DNA from: an uncultured Erythrobacter sp.
Lineage (GTDB): Bacteria; Pseudomonadota; Alphaproteobacteria; Sphingomonadales; Sphingomonadaceae
Direction: 5' to 3'
DNA length: 64,000 nucleotides
Assembly (NCBI RefSeq): GCF_947502395.1
Contig: NZ_CANMZM010000001.1
Coordinates: 124,001-188,000 of the forward strand
A model generated the notes under the pieces. The model was not told where the DNA came from. It was given only the letters and a program-made list of their open reading frames with translations, and made no database searches. Each line of letters starts with the position of its first letter. The stretch's first letter is position 1. The position numbers were made by a program, and so were the translations under genes. Of this stretch, positions 8,609-18,191 are shown in pieces.

Positions 8609-11600
8609 GTGGCTCAGGCGGGCGGCCCACACATCTACTCCATCGCTGCGCACCGTGGCTTTGCCGATGCACTCGTCGCCGGGCTCGCCCCGCGCTACTC
8701 CGAAGAGGGGCTCGGACTTGCCCGCCTGACCCTATTGGTGCCCAGCTCAAGGACTGCGCGGACGATTTCTGAAGCGTTCGTGCGCCATGCAGGTGAGTCC
8801 GGGCAGGCGGGCCTCCTAATGCCGCGCATGGTGGCTATCGGTGATCTCGATCTCGATGAAGCTTTGGGCCCGCTGCTCGATCCCTTGGGTGCGAGCGCTA
8901 TCCTGCCTGCGACAGAGCCGACACGGCGTTGGCTGGAGCTGGCCGACCTGATTGAAATTGAGCGGGCAGAGCAGGGCGATCCACCGATTCCGGGTGCCGC
9001 GCGGTTGAGGATGGCGCGCGAGTTAGCGCGCACGATGGACCGATTGCTGGTCGAAGAGAAGTCGCCTGAAGACCTGCTGAGCGAACCGATTCTCGATATG
9101 CTGGGCGACCTTTCCGAGCACTGGAAGCGCTCGCTTCGGCTCTTCGCGCGGGTTCAGGAACGTTGGCGGGTCCGGCTCAAGGAAGCCGGCGAGGTCGATG
9201 CCGCGACACGGCGCAATCAGTTGTTCGACCGAGCCACCCAGCGGTGGAAGGCCGAGCCTCCGGCAACGCCGATTGTGGCTGCTGGCGTCACCAGTGCATC
9301 GCCCGCCTTGGCACGGATGCTGCGGGCGGTGGCTGACCTTCCCAATGGCGCGGTGATTCTGCCCGATCTTGATCTCTCGCTTTCTGAGGAGGCTTGGGGA
9401 GAACTGGGCCGGGCTGGGGCGGCGTCGGAGCCGGGTGGCGAGGTATTCGCCTCCAATGATATGCTCACGCACCCGCAATACCATTTGAAGCTGCTGCTTG
9501 AGCGGATGGGTGTTGCGCGCGTTGAGGTGCGTCCATGGCATCGGTCGGGTATGGGAGCGAGCGAGCCAGCGCGAACCCATGCGATCAGTTCGCTATTCCT
9601 GCCTCCCAAGGCAAGCCAGTCTTGGGTGAACCTTGGGCCAGACAAGCGTCGCCTCAAAGATGTGCGCCTGATGACCAACGCCACTGCTGAAGACGAAGCA
9701 CAGAGCATTGCATTGCTGGTGCGAGAGGCGCTTGAGACACCTGAAAAACGCGTTGCCGTGGTGAGCGCGGATCGTTCGCTTGCGCGACGAATTGCGCAAA
9801 ATCTGCAGCGCTGGAATATTGAGGCAGATGATTCAGCAGGCCGGGCGCTTTCGCTCACACCAGCGGGGCGTATGATGGGTCTGCTTGCCGATCTCGTCAC
9901 CCATGGACTGGGCCCTGCGCAATTGGTGGCTGCGCTTGCTCATCCTCTGGTGCTGCGCGATGATACCGACGCGCGGCGCGAATGGCTCCAAAGCTTACGC
10001 CGGTTTGATCGCCAATTGCGTGGCCCATCGCCAGCCCCAGGTCTCGAACCCCTGCGCCAGATCGCGCGCAAGGCGGAAGTTGGCGAATGGTGGGAAGAGG
10101 TGGAAGAGAAGCTCGCCCCTCTTTTGGATTTGCCAGAGGAGCTGACCCTCGCGGATGCGCTTGATCGGTTGGCTTTGACCGGGGAAGCACTGGCCGGTGA
10201 GGCGCTTTGGTCGCGTGAAGATGGCCGAACGCTTTCGTCCATGGTGGAAGATGTGCGGCTTCATGCCCGCGCGCTCGGCACTAATGTCGCACCGTCCGAT
10301 TTGGCGGGTGTTTTGCGTGATGCGATGGACGAGATCGCCGTGCGTCCACCCTATGGTGGGCATCCGCGTGTAGCGATCTACGGACTGCTGGAGTCGCGGC
10401 TTGCCCGCGCGGACTTGGTGATTTGCGGCGGCTTGAATGAAGGCAGTTGGCCTCAGACGCCGGGTTCCGATGCTTTACTCGCACCGGGCGTATTGCGAGC
10501 CATGGGTGTGCCTGGGGCCGAGTTCCGAATTGGCCTTGCCGCTCATGATTTGGCTGGAGCGCTTGGCGCCCCCGAAGTGGTGCTCAGCCGTTCTCAACGC
10601 GATGCAGAGGGGCCCACCTTGCCCTCACGCTTCCTGTTGCGGGTAGAGGCGCTTTTGGGCGAACTCGCAGAAGAAGCGCGCGAGATGAGGATGCCAGCGC
10701 TTCTGGCGCAGCTCGAACGCGCGCCGCCCCCTGCGGCCGAATATCCACGCCCGATGCCATGCCCAAGCGCCAAACAACGCCGTGTCGACATCAAAGTGAC
10801 CGCGCTCGATCGTCTGTTGGGTGATCCGTATCAATTCTATGCCGCTGAGATTTTGGGGCTTCGCAAGCTTGAACCCTTGGCGGCTGATCCTTTCAGTGAT
10901 CCGGCGCTGCGTGGGACTTTGGTGCACGATATCCTTGACAGCTGGCACCGTGCCCGCGTGACCAATCCGACTACCAAAATCGGAGAGTTTGCCGAGGCAA
11001 AATTCACCGAAGCACAAGTCCATCCGCTGTTTAAGGGGTTGTGGCAGCCGCGCCTTATCGCCGCGATGGAGCGCTTCGAGGCTTGGGTTGACGAGGCCGC
11101 TGCAGAGGGCCGCGAAGTGGTCGCAACCGAAGCCAATGGCGCGATGATGTTCAAAGGCGTGAAAGTGCGCGGAAGAGCCGATCGGGTCGACCGGTTAACC
11201 GATGGCAGCTTTGCGATTGTCGACTACAAGACAGGAAGGCCATCCACACGCGAGCAGGTCAAATCCGGCTATGCCCTGCAAATGGGATTGCTCGGGCTGA
11301 TTGCGCGCGATGGGGCGTTTGCGGATGGGCAACTATCAGGAGATACGAGCAAGTTTGAATACTGGTCTTTAAGCAAGAAAGCTGGTGAGTTTGGCTTTGT
11401 AGACACCCCTTATAACACCAGCAGTCGGCATAAGGGTTTGGGGTTTGACGATTTCCTGCCCGAACATGAGCGCTATTTGCATGAGGCAATCAGCAAATAC
11501 ATCCTTGGCAACCACCCCTTCACCGCCAAGGAAAACCCGGACTATCCCGGCTATTCTGACTTTGACCAGCTGATGCGTCTGGAAGAGTGGATCGTGCGCC

Positions 11601-11632
11601 TAAGCGAGCCAGGTGGGGAGGGCACGGAGTGA
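8609..11632 (+). CDS. addB: Double-strand break repair protein AddB (alphaproteobacterial type)
   Basis: The nuclease/helicase-like subunit of the AddAB end-resection complex, 1,007 residues. The N-terminal half is a degraded helicase-like region (LLVPSSRTARTISEAF near residue 44), as in alphaproteobacterial AddB, and no clear Walker A is seen. The C-terminus carries a RecB-type PD-(D/E)XK nuclease: GRADRVDRLTDGSFAIVDYK near residues 854-873 with the QMGLLGLIA helix after it. It starts with GTG seven bases after murU and overlaps addA by 4 nt, so the two subunits are made together. Confidence 0.94.
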   Translation: MAQAGGPHIYSIAAHRGFADALVAGLAPRYSEEGLGLARLTLLVPSSRTARTISEAFVRHAGESGQAGLLMPRMVAIGDLDLDEALGPLLDPLGASAILPATEPTRRWLELADLIEIERAEQGDPPIPGAARLRMARELARTMDRLLVEEKSPEDLLSEPILDMLGDLSEHWKRSLRLFARVQERWRVRLKEAGEVDAATRRNQLFDRATQRWKAEPPATPIVAAGVTSASPALARMLRAVADLPNGAVILPDLDLSLSEEAWGELGRAGAASEPGGEVFASNDMLTHPQYHLKLLLERMGVARVEVRPWHRSGMGASEPARTHAISSLFLPPKASQSWVNLGPDKRRLKDVRLMTNATAEDEAQSIALLVREALETPEKRVAVVSADRSLARRIAQNLQRWNIEADDSAGRALSLTPAGRMMGLLADLVTHGLGPAQLVAALAHPLVLRDDTDARREWLQSLRRFDRQLRGPSPAPGLEPLRQIARKAEVGEWWEEVEEKLAPLLDLPEELTLADALDRLALTGEALAGEALWSREDGRTLSSMVEDVRLHARALGTNVAPSDLAGVLRDAMDEIAVRPPYGGHPRVAIYGLLESRLARADLVICGGLNEGSWPQTPGSDALLAPGVLRAMGVPGAEFRIGLAAHDLAGALGAPEVVLSRSQRDAEGPTLPSRFLLRVEALLGELAEEAREMRMPALLAQLERAPPPAAEYPRPMPCPSAKQRRVDIKVTALDRLLGDPYQFYAAEILGLRKLEPLAADPFSDPALRGTLVHDILDSWHRARVTNPTTKIGEFAEAKFTEAQVHPLFKGLWQPRLIAAMERFEAWVDEAAAEGREVVATEANGAMMFKGVKVRGRADRVDRLTDGSFAIVDYKTGRPSTREQVKSGYALQMGLLGLIARDGAFADGQLSGDTSKFEYWSLSKKAGEFGFVDTPYNTSSRHKGLGFDDFLPEHERYLHEAISKYILGNHPFTAKENPDYPGYSDFDQLMRLEEWIVRLSEPGGEGTE

Positions 11633-14600
11633 GCGGCGCGGTTTACCCTCTTCAGGACAATCAGCTCGACGCAGCCAATCCGCGCGACAATGTCTGGCTC
11701 TCGGCTTCGGCAGGCACGGGCAAGACACAAGTGCTGTCTGCGCGGGTGCTTCGCTTACTGCTTACGCCCGGTGTCGACCCCTCGCAGATCCTCTGCCTGA
11801 CCTTCACCAAAGCGGGTGCGGCTGAGATGGCGACAAGGATCAACTCTGTGCTCGCGCGCTGGGTGAGGCTGGATGCAGGGACCTTGGGCAAGGAACTCAA
11901 GTTTTTGGGTGCAAAGTTTGATCCGGCGACCCAGACCCATGCACGGACCCTTTTCGCAAGCGTGCTCGATTGTCCGGGTGGAGGCCTGAGGATCGATACG
12001 ATCCACGCTTTTTCACAATGGTTGCTCGCAAACTTTCCCGAAGAGGCTGATCTTCCACCCGGGGCTCGCCCAATGGAAGATCGCGAGCGCGAACTCTTGG
12101 CGCGTGAGGTCCTCGCCGAATTGCTGGGCGAAGGCGATCCCGCATTCAATCAGGCCGTCGCTGAATTTGCCAAGACCAAAGAACCAGATGGTCTTCGACG
12201 ATGGCTGATGCGCTGCGCCTCTGCGTCGGACATGTGGCAGGGGGCAACTGCGTGGCAGAGCCCAATGGGATCCCGTGTCAAAACCCTATTGGGCATTCCC
12301 AGTGATGCGGACGAGAGTTGGGCGAATGGTGTGCTGCACCCTGATACCTTCCCCGATCACCAGTTGTCCGCAATGCTGCCCTTGATGCAGCAATGGGGCA
12401 CAAAGGGGGGCGATGCCTGCGCAGAGTTCTACCCGATATGGCTGGCACTGAGTCCGGATGAGCGGGGGACGCAGGTCCATCGCTTTAACGAGACGGCCCT
12501 CACCAAGAAGGGCACGCCGCGCCAGATGGCGAAGCCTGCCAAGAGCGATCCGCAATTGCCGCAGAGGCTTGAGGAAATCGCGGCGGCGGTTGATCTTTAT
12601 CAGGAACGCCTTGCGCTTCTCAACCTGGCAAGCTTCCTGACCAGCGCGCTGGAAATGGGGCGTAATTTCGCGTTGCACTGGGAAGAGGCAAAGGCACGTG
12701 AGGGCTATCTTGATTTCGACGATCTGATCCGGCGCGCAGCCGCATTGCTAGGCAATTCGGATGCATCGGCCTGGATCCGCTACAAGCTTGATCGCAGTTT
12801 TGACCATATCCTGATCGATGAGGCACAGGATACCAATGCGTCCCAGTGGGATATTGTCTTCGCGCTGATCGATGACTTCTTTTCGGGCGAAGGGGCACGG
12901 GGCGACAAGGTCCGTACGATCTTTACCGTGGGCGACTACAAGCAGGCGATCTTCGGATTCCAGGGCACAAGCCCGGAGAATTTCGAACGCGCCAAGGCCA
13001 AGGTTAAGGCCCGCATTGATGCTGCCCGCGCCAATGCCCATGAGATGCGCGACGAGCGGTTTTTGCCTACGTGGAATGATCTCGACCTTGGACGATCCTT
13101 CAGGACAGCTCTGCCGATCCTCGATTTTGTCAATCGGACGATGGATGCGATTGGGCACGGCGAATTCGGCCTTGCAAAACCATCCGAGCCGCATGTTGGG
13201 GATGACCGTGCAGGATTGGTGACCTTATGGAACCCAGTTACGGGCACCGAGGAAGCCGCTGATGACGAAGAACGCGAGCAGGATTGGCTTCCCGCGCACG
13301 ACACGCAGATGGCGGAGAAAATCGCCGAACAGGTCCGACGCTGGGTCACCGATGAAGAGTCATTTGTGCTCGAAAAAGGCGAACGCCGCCATGCGCGCGC
13401 GGGTGATGTCATGGTTCTGGTGCGGAAGCGCAAAGACCTGGCTCGGCAGATAGTCGCCAAGCTTCATTCCAAAGGCGTTGCGGTCGCAGGTGTTGACCGA
13501 TTGAGGCTTGGCGAACCCCTGGCGGTCAAGGATTTGATGGCTGCCTTACGCTTTGCTTCGCAGCCGCTCGATGATCTCTCTCTCGCCAACCTGCTGGTCT
13601 CGCCTCTTATCGGGTGGACGCAAGAAGAGTTGCTCGAATATGTCCCGCGCGCGCCGGGCAAGCGTTTGTGGGATCACCTGCGCAAGCATGATGCTCCTGG
13701 TGTGGTGGAGACTGCCGACAGGCTTAGGACACTGCTTGCCCGCGCTGATTTTGAGACACCTCAGGCATTGATCGCATGGCTGCTGACCGGGTCATGGGGC
13801 GGTCGAAGGAAGCTCGTCGCAAGGCTGGGCCGCGAAGCCAACGATCCAATCGATGAACTGCTCAACGCCGCCTTCGCCTATCAAAGTGCGCATACGCCGA
13901 GCCTTGCTGGCTTTATCGAATGGTTCGATGCGGGGACCACGGATCTTAAGCGCGATGCCGATGATGCATGGGGTCAGGTTCGGGTGATGACCGTCCACGG
14001 TTCAAAGGGTTTGCAAGCACCGATTGTTATCCTGGCCGATGCGACCGGAGACCCCGGTACGAGTGGTGACCTTGCGCTGGCTGATGATCCGCTTGGTTCA
14101 GGGGGCGAGCTTGCGCGAGAAGTCCCACTACCTGCTCTGGCGAAAGACGAACGGGTTGGCCCCGTCGAAGAAGCGCAAGAGCAATCCGAAAGCGCCGCGA
14201 TGCAGGAGCACTGGCGGCTTCTTTATGTGGCAATGACCCGGGCGGAGGAAGCGCTGTTTATCGGCGGCTCGTTGGGACCAAGACGCGCGGAGAAGGGGGC
14301 GCACGAAGACAGCTGGTACGCGCGGCTTGAGCCCCTTTTTGACGGGCCAACAGATTCGGATGGCATCTGGGGCGCGCGGCGCGAGTGGGGCGTTCGTGCG
14401 GATCCGCTCACTTCTGTTGATGAAGCGCAGAGCGGTGAGGAATCGGCCTCTCCACCGGCTTGGTTGAACAGGCCAATCGGCGCAGAGCCCAAGCCGCCAC
14501 GTCCGCTGGCTCCCAGTTCTGCCGGTGAAGAGCAGGGGGCTGACCCACCGCTTGCACCAGAGCTTGCGAAAGATGCTGCCCGGCGCGGCACTTTGATCCA

Positions 14601-15111
14601 TGCGCTGCTTGAACGGCTGCCAGATGTCTCACCATACAAAAGGCGAGATGCCGCGAAGAGTTGGCTAGCACGGCGCGCGGGTGACATCGCCCAATCGTTG
14701 CGCGACGAAATGCTCGCAAGCGCTCTACGTGTGCTGGAAACACCAGAGTTTTCGGAGTTGTTCTCACCTGGAGCGCTTGCGGAAGTGCCGCTGACAGCTG
14801 AGGTCAATGGCCTAGTGATTGCCGGTACAGCTGACCGTTTGTTGGTGACATCAGATGCAGTGACCGTGGTCGATTTCAAGACAACCCGGCGACCTCCGAT
14901 AAGCATTGATGCGGTGCCAAAGGGGACGCTCAAGCAAATGACCGCCTACGCTGCGGCTCTGCAGGCAATCTATCCAGATAAGACAATCCGGGCCGCCATT
15001 CTCTACACCCATGCGCCGACACTATTTGAGATTCCTCAGGTGATGCTGGAGGAACACAAAAGAAGTTTGGGGCACACACAGGATAAGTTTGCGCCGCTGG
15101 ATATTGAGTGA
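11629..15111 (+). CDS. addA: Double-strand break repair helicase-nuclease AddA
   Basis: UvrD/Rep-family helicase and nuclease subunit of AddAB, 1,160 residues. Walker A is SASAGTGKTQ near residue 24, motif II is LIDEAQDTNASQWD near residue 398, motif III GDYKQAIFGFQG, motif V VMTVHGSKGLQAPIVI near residue 787 and motif VI LLYVAMTRAEEALF near residue 864. The C-terminal nuclease shows VTVVDFKTTRRP near residue 1080. The GTG at 11629 forms a GTGA overlap with the addB stop; an ATG further upstream would lie inside addB. The complex resects broken ends for RecA loading. trxA follows 51 nt downstream. Confidence 0.96.
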   Translation: MSGAVYPLQDNQLDAANPRDNVWLSASAGTGKTQVLSARVLRLLLTPGVDPSQILCLTFTKAGAAEMATRINSVLARWVRLDAGTLGKELKFLGAKFDPATQTHARTLFASVLDCPGGGLRIDTIHAFSQWLLANFPEEADLPPGARPMEDRERELLAREVLAELLGEGDPAFNQAVAEFAKTKEPDGLRRWLMRCASASDMWQGATAWQSPMGSRVKTLLGIPSDADESWANGVLHPDTFPDHQLSAMLPLMQQWGTKGGDACAEFYPIWLALSPDERGTQVHRFNETALTKKGTPRQMAKPAKSDPQLPQRLEEIAAAVDLYQERLALLNLASFLTSALEMGRNFALHWEEAKAREGYLDFDDLIRRAAALLGNSDASAWIRYKLDRSFDHILIDEAQDTNASQWDIVFALIDDFFSGEGARGDKVRTIFTVGDYKQAIFGFQGTSPENFERAKAKVKARIDAARANAHEMRDERFLPTWNDLDLGRSFRTALPILDFVNRTMDAIGHGEFGLAKPSEPHVGDDRAGLVTLWNPVTGTEEAADDEEREQDWLPAHDTQMAEKIAEQVRRWVTDEESFVLEKGERRHARAGDVMVLVRKRKDLARQIVAKLHSKGVAVAGVDRLRLGEPLAVKDLMAALRFASQPLDDLSLANLLVSPLIGWTQEELLEYVPRAPGKRLWDHLRKHDAPGVVETADRLRTLLARADFETPQALIAWLLTGSWGGRRKLVARLGREANDPIDELLNAAFAYQSAHTPSLAGFIEWFDAGTTDLKRDADDAWGQVRVMTVHGSKGLQAPIVILADATGDPGTSGDLALADDPLGSGGELAREVPLPALAKDERVGPVEEAQEQSESAAMQEHWRLLYVAMTRAEEALFIGGSLGPRRAEKGAHEDSWYARLEPLFDGPTDSDGIWGARREWGVRADPLTSVDEAQSGEESASPPAWLNRPIGAEPKPPRPLAPSSAGEEQGADPPLAPELAKDAARRGTLIHALLERLPDVSPYKRRDAAKSWLARRAGDIAQSLRDEMLASALRVLETPEFSELFSPGALAEVPLTAEVNGLVIAGTADRLLVTSDAVTVVDFKTTRRPPISIDAVPKGTLKQMTAYAAALQAIYPDKTIRAAILYTHAPTLFEIPQVMLEEHKRSLGHTQDKFAPLDIE

Positions 15112-15162
15112 TGCGCCGATGCGTCCTACCTCAAGGACAACCAGAAATAAGGAGCCCAGATT

Positions 15163-15483
15163 ATGGCCACCGTCAATGTCACCGATGCCAGCTTCCAGAG
15201 CGATGTTCTCGATAGCGATAAGCCCGTTCTTGTCGACTTTTGGGCCGATTGGTGTGGTCCGTGTAAGATGATCGCGCCTGCGCTTGAGGAAATCAGCGAA
15301 GAGCTGGGCGAAAGCGTTACAATCGCCAAGATGGACATCATGGAGAACACGGGCGTGCCTGCGGACATGGGTGTGCAGTCCATACCTTTGATGGTGCTCT
15401 TCAAGAATGGTGAGCCCATTGCCCGCAAAGTGGGTGCGGCTCCCAAAAGCCAACTTAAAGAATGGATTGAAGGCGAGATTTAG
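15163..15483 (+). CDS. trxA: Thioredoxin
   Basis: A 106-residue cytoplasmic disulfide reductant with the classical active site WCGPC (Cys31 and Cys34), the buried FWADW before it and the cis-proline in SIPLM near residue 78. Length and motifs match thioredoxin 1. AAGGAG lies nine bases before the ATG. It is the last gene of the divL-to-trxA run and converges on the minus-strand phosphatase gene. It could recycle peroxiredoxins, but no direct link to the one in this window can be read from the sequence. Confidence 0.97.
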   Translation: MATVNVTDASFQSDVLDSDKPVLVDFWADWCGPCKMIAPALEEISEELGESVTIAKMDIMENTGVPADMGVQSIPLMVLFKNGEPIARKVGAAPKSQLKEWIEGEI

Positions 15484-15543
15484 GCTTCAACCTACACCCA
15501 CCCCACTGCGACTAGGCCGGCCTTTGGCTTGCCAGGCCTCGCT

Positions 15544-15565
15544 CCCGTCCCGCATGCGGGATGGG
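15544..15565. terminator. Palindrome between trxA and the phosphatase gene
   Basis: CCCGTCCCGCA and TGCGGGATGGG form a near-perfect 22-nt palindrome (one G-T pair) in the 96-nt gap between two convergent genes. It may serve as a bidirectional terminator, although there is no T-tract, or be a copy of a dispersed palindromic repeat. A second short palindrome, AGGCCGGCCT, lies at 15514-15523. Confidence 0.45.
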
Positions 15566-15579
15566 CTGGGGATGGGCCT

Positions 15580-16392
15580 CTAACCTAAGCTGTTACTCAT
15601 CCGCCTGGCAAAAGCTTCCCATAAATTTGGACTGGATGCACCCAACAGGCCTTTGCGGTTCGGCTCATCCACCCGGTATTCGCTGCCGTCATAGCGAGCC
15701 ACTTTCCCACCTGCCTCATTGAGCCAAAGTGCTCCGGCTGCGTGATCCCAAGGCAAAGTGCGTTGGAAGGTCGAAATGTCGTTCTCGCCGAGCGCCAGTC
15801 GCGGATACTGTTCGGCGGCGCAGCGCGGTATGTCCACGAGGGCATAATGCGGTGCGATCTTGGCATCCATCTCGGCGCGTTCGTTCTCAGTCAGGAAACC
15901 GCGCGCAATGGCCGCAATGGGCGGCGCTTGTCCAGTAGTCCTGGCTCTCACCTTTTCACCATTGATAAATGCGCCTTCGCCCTTTCGCGCATGGCATAGG
16001 CGGTCCTTTTTGGGGTCGTAGAGCCACCCCGCAACAGCCATTCCTGCGTCCGCAAGTGCAATAATGATCCCGAATGGCTCTTTGCCTTCGGTGAAATTTG
16101 CCGTCCCATCGAGCGGATCGATGATCCAGCAGGCGTCGGAGAGCTTGTCCAAAACGCTTGCATCGCCCGCGACCGCTTCCTCGCCCACAACCGACACATC
16201 GGGAGCAAGGCGGTTAAGGGCCTCGCTCAAGAAGGTTTCGACCTCGCGATCGACTACGGTGACGGGGTCGTCCTCACCCTTCATCTCGATCTCATCATCG
16301 GAGAGCGCGCGGAAACGCGGCAACATGCTGCGCTCGGCGGCAAAGCGCAGGAGATCGCGGATTTCAGCGTCAAGAGGAGAGAATTTGGTCAC
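15580..16392 (-). CDS. Inositol-monophosphatase-family phosphatase (HisN-like)
   Basis: Magnesium-dependent phosphatase of 270 residues. The IMPase signatures are present: GEEAV near residue 70, WIIDPLDGTANF near residue 89 and LPWDHAAGALWLNEAGG near residue 213, supplying the acidic metal ligands. Family members act on inositol phosphates, histidinol phosphate (HisN) or 3'-phosphoadenosine phosphate (CysQ). Adjacency to argJ and the sequence style favour HisN, but substrate cannot be decided by eye. It starts with GTG overlapping the argJ stop as GTGA, so it is translated from the argJ transcript. Confidence 0.85.
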   Translation of the reverse strand: MTKFSPLDAEIRDLLRFAAERSMLPRFRALSDDEIEMKGEDDPVTVVDREVETFLSEALNRLAPDVSVVGEEAVAGDASVLDKLSDACWIIDPLDGTANFTEGKEPFGIIIALADAGMAVAGWLYDPKKDRLCHARKGEGAFINGEKVRARTTGQAPPIAAIARGFLTENERAEMDAKIAPHYALVDIPRCAAEQYPRLALGENDISTFQRTLPWDHAAGALWLNEAGGKVARYDGSEYRVDEPNRKGLLGASSPNLWEAFARRMSNSLG

Positions 16393-17615
16393 GACCTATA
16401 GTCCGCGTTGATCGAGATATAGCCGTGGGTGAGATCGCAGGTCCAAACCTTGGCCGATCCAGTGCCCATTCCAAGTTCAACCGCCAAATCAATCTCTTGG
16501 CCTTTAAGGTGCTGCGTCACAGGCGCTTCGTCATAGTCTTCAACCGGCAATCCATCGCGTGCGGCCCATACGCCTCCGAAGGCGATTGAGAGCTTGTCGC
16601 GATCCGCTGGTTCCCCCGCTTTGCCAACTGCCATCACCACACGGCCCCAGTTCGCATCTTCGCCCGCTACAGCCGTTTTGACGAGCGGAGAATTGGCAAT
16701 GGCGAGGCCCACTCGGCGTGCGCTGTCATCGCTTACCGCACCCGATACGCGAACGGTAATGAACTTGGATGCCCCTTCGCCGTCGCGCACGACAAGCTGA
16801 GCCAGTTGGCGGCACACATCGTTAAGCGCCGCCGCAAATGCATCTGCGCCGGGGCTTTCCCAACCAGTTATCTGTGCATTCTCCGCTTTGCCCGTTGCGA
16901 ACACCAACACTGTGTCGCTGGTCGAGGTATCGCCATCGACAGTGATGCAAGAGAAGGTTTGAAGGTTGGCAGCGCTCAAGAGCTCTTGCAAGAACGCTGG
17001 CTCCACATTGGCGTCGGTGAAGATGTACCCCAGCATGGTCGCCATATCGGGTGCGATCATGCCTGAGCCTTTGATGATCCCGGATAACTCAACCCGAGTT
17101 TCCCCAACAATGGCTGACGAGTGCGCGCCCTTGTTAAAGGTGTCGGTGGTGTTGATGGCGCTGGCTGCATCCTCCCAACCGCATGGTTCCGCGGTAAGCG
17201 CACTGGTCACTCCCTCACGGGCCTTATCCTTAGGGAGCGGCACACCGATGACGCCCGTTGATGAGACGAACACATCGTTCGCCTCGCAGCCAAGCTCTTC
17301 GGCGACTTGCGCCTGAATTGCTTCCACCGCTTCACGCCCGCGATAGCCGGTGAATGCGTTCGAATTGCCAGCATTGACGATCAGCGCTCGCGCCGAACCC
17401 GACTTTACTTGTACACGCCCCAGCTCAACCTCTGTCGACGCGCAGGCGCTTTGAGTGAACACGCCTGCAACGCTGGTGCCTTCACCAAGCGCAACAAACG
17501 TCAGATCACAGCGGTCCCATTCCTTGTAACGTGCTTTAGCAACGCGCAGGGTCACCCCGTTAATCGCGGGCATGTCAGGAAACGGCTGGGCGAGGGGAGA
17601 GGTCTCAAGTTCCAT
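16389..17615 (-). CDS. argJ: Bifunctional ornithine acetyltransferase / N-acetylglutamate synthase
   Basis: Transfers the acetyl group from N-acetylornithine to glutamate in the cyclic arginine pathway, and can also acetylate glutamate from acetyl-CoA. The 408-residue precursor self-cleaves at the ATML motif (MIAPDMATMLGYIFTD); Thr193 becomes the N-terminal nucleophile of the beta chain. NAGNSNAFTG near residue 81 and STGVIG near 119 form the oxyanion region. The C-terminus INADYRS is the family's usual ending. It is divergent from the small exported protein gene at 17763 and heads a two-gene transcript with the phosphatase. Confidence 0.97.
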   Translation of the reverse strand: MELETSPLAQPFPDMPAINGVTLRVAKARYKEWDRCDLTFVALGEGTSVAGVFTQSACASTEVELGRVQVKSGSARALIVNAGNSNAFTGYRGREAVEAIQAQVAEELGCEANDVFVSSTGVIGVPLPKDKAREGVTSALTAEPCGWEDAASAINTTDTFNKGAHSSAIVGETRVELSGIIKGSGMIAPDMATMLGYIFTDANVEPAFLQELLSAANLQTFSCITVDGDTSTSDTVLVFATGKAENAQITGWESPGADAFAAALNDVCRQLAQLVVRDGEGASKFITVRVSGAVSDDSARRVGLAIANSPLVKTAVAGEDANWGRVVMAVGKAGEPADRDKLSIAFGGVWAARDGLPVEDYDEAPVTQHLKGQEIDLAVELGMGTGSAKVWTCDLTHGYISINADYRS

Positions 17616-17762
17616 GGGCGCATCCCGTAATTAGCTGCGATGAGGGTTGCAATCACATGTTGATCACCAGACCTCACAACGGAGGTTTTTCTCTAACCAC
17701 TGTAACATCACTCAGACGGTGGACGGATTGCCCTGAAAGCACTATCTGCCTTGAACCGAATT

Positions 17763-18038
17763 ATGCGTCATCATCTGATCGCCCTGTTTGCCCTGTTGAG
17801 CGGCATTGCTGCGCTGCAAGCGCCGGCCCAAGCTTCTGTGCCCCAGTCGATGGTGCAGGACGCACGCATCACGGTTCGAGCGCATGATAGCGTAACAGCG
17901 CAGGAAAGCGCTGCTGCGGTGCAATCGAGCCAGCGCACATCGCAAGGCTCGGTGCGGGTGTCGGCAGATTTCGAACTCCGTTTAAGCGATACGACGACGG
18001 CTTCCGTTGTGATCGGTAGCGACCGCGCGCTCGAATAG
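17763..18038 (+). CDS. Small exported protein upstream of secA
   Basis: A 91-residue product with a clear Sec signal peptide (MRHHLIALFALLSGIAAL, likely cut after AQA near residue 24) and a short mature part rich in Ser, Thr, Ala and Val that ends ...VVIGSDRALE. No family is recognised. A TTG at 17751 would add four residues; the ATG gives the better signal peptide. It lies 153 nt upstream of secA on the same strand with no strong terminator between. The arrangement recalls SecM-secA of gammaproteobacteria, but no known arrest motif (FXXXXWIXXXXGIRAGP, RAPP or RAGP) is seen. Confidence 0.55.
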   Translation: MRHHLIALFALLSGIAALQAPAQASVPQSMVQDARITVRAHDSVTAQESAAAVQSSQRTSQGSVRVSADFELRLSDTTTASVVIGSDRALE

Positions 18039-18068
18039 CGTTCGGCCAGCTTTTACCTCTCTCTCTCT

Positions 18069-18159
18069 CTCGCATCGATGGTCAAAGTCCGGATGCGAGT
18101 TCTCCAAAATTCATGTTTTCATGCGCGGAAAGGGCCAGGTTTCTAGGCCCAAACGCATC
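18069..18159 (+). promoter_or_regulatory. Possible alternative-pairing leader before secA
   Basis: CTCGCATC (18069-18076) pairs with GATGCGAG (18092-18099), an 8-bp stem with a 15-nt loop. The same GATGCG can instead pair with CGCATC at 18154-18159, closer to the secA start at 18192. GGGCC/GGCCC at 18132-18150 adds another short hairpin. A CT-dinucleotide run (18057-18071) precedes the first arm. The two pairings exclude each other, which is what a switch would need, but there is no experimental or comparative support here. Confidence 0.3.
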
Positions 18160-18191
18160 AGGCAAATCATTCAAAAGGCTCAGGTCTTCCA

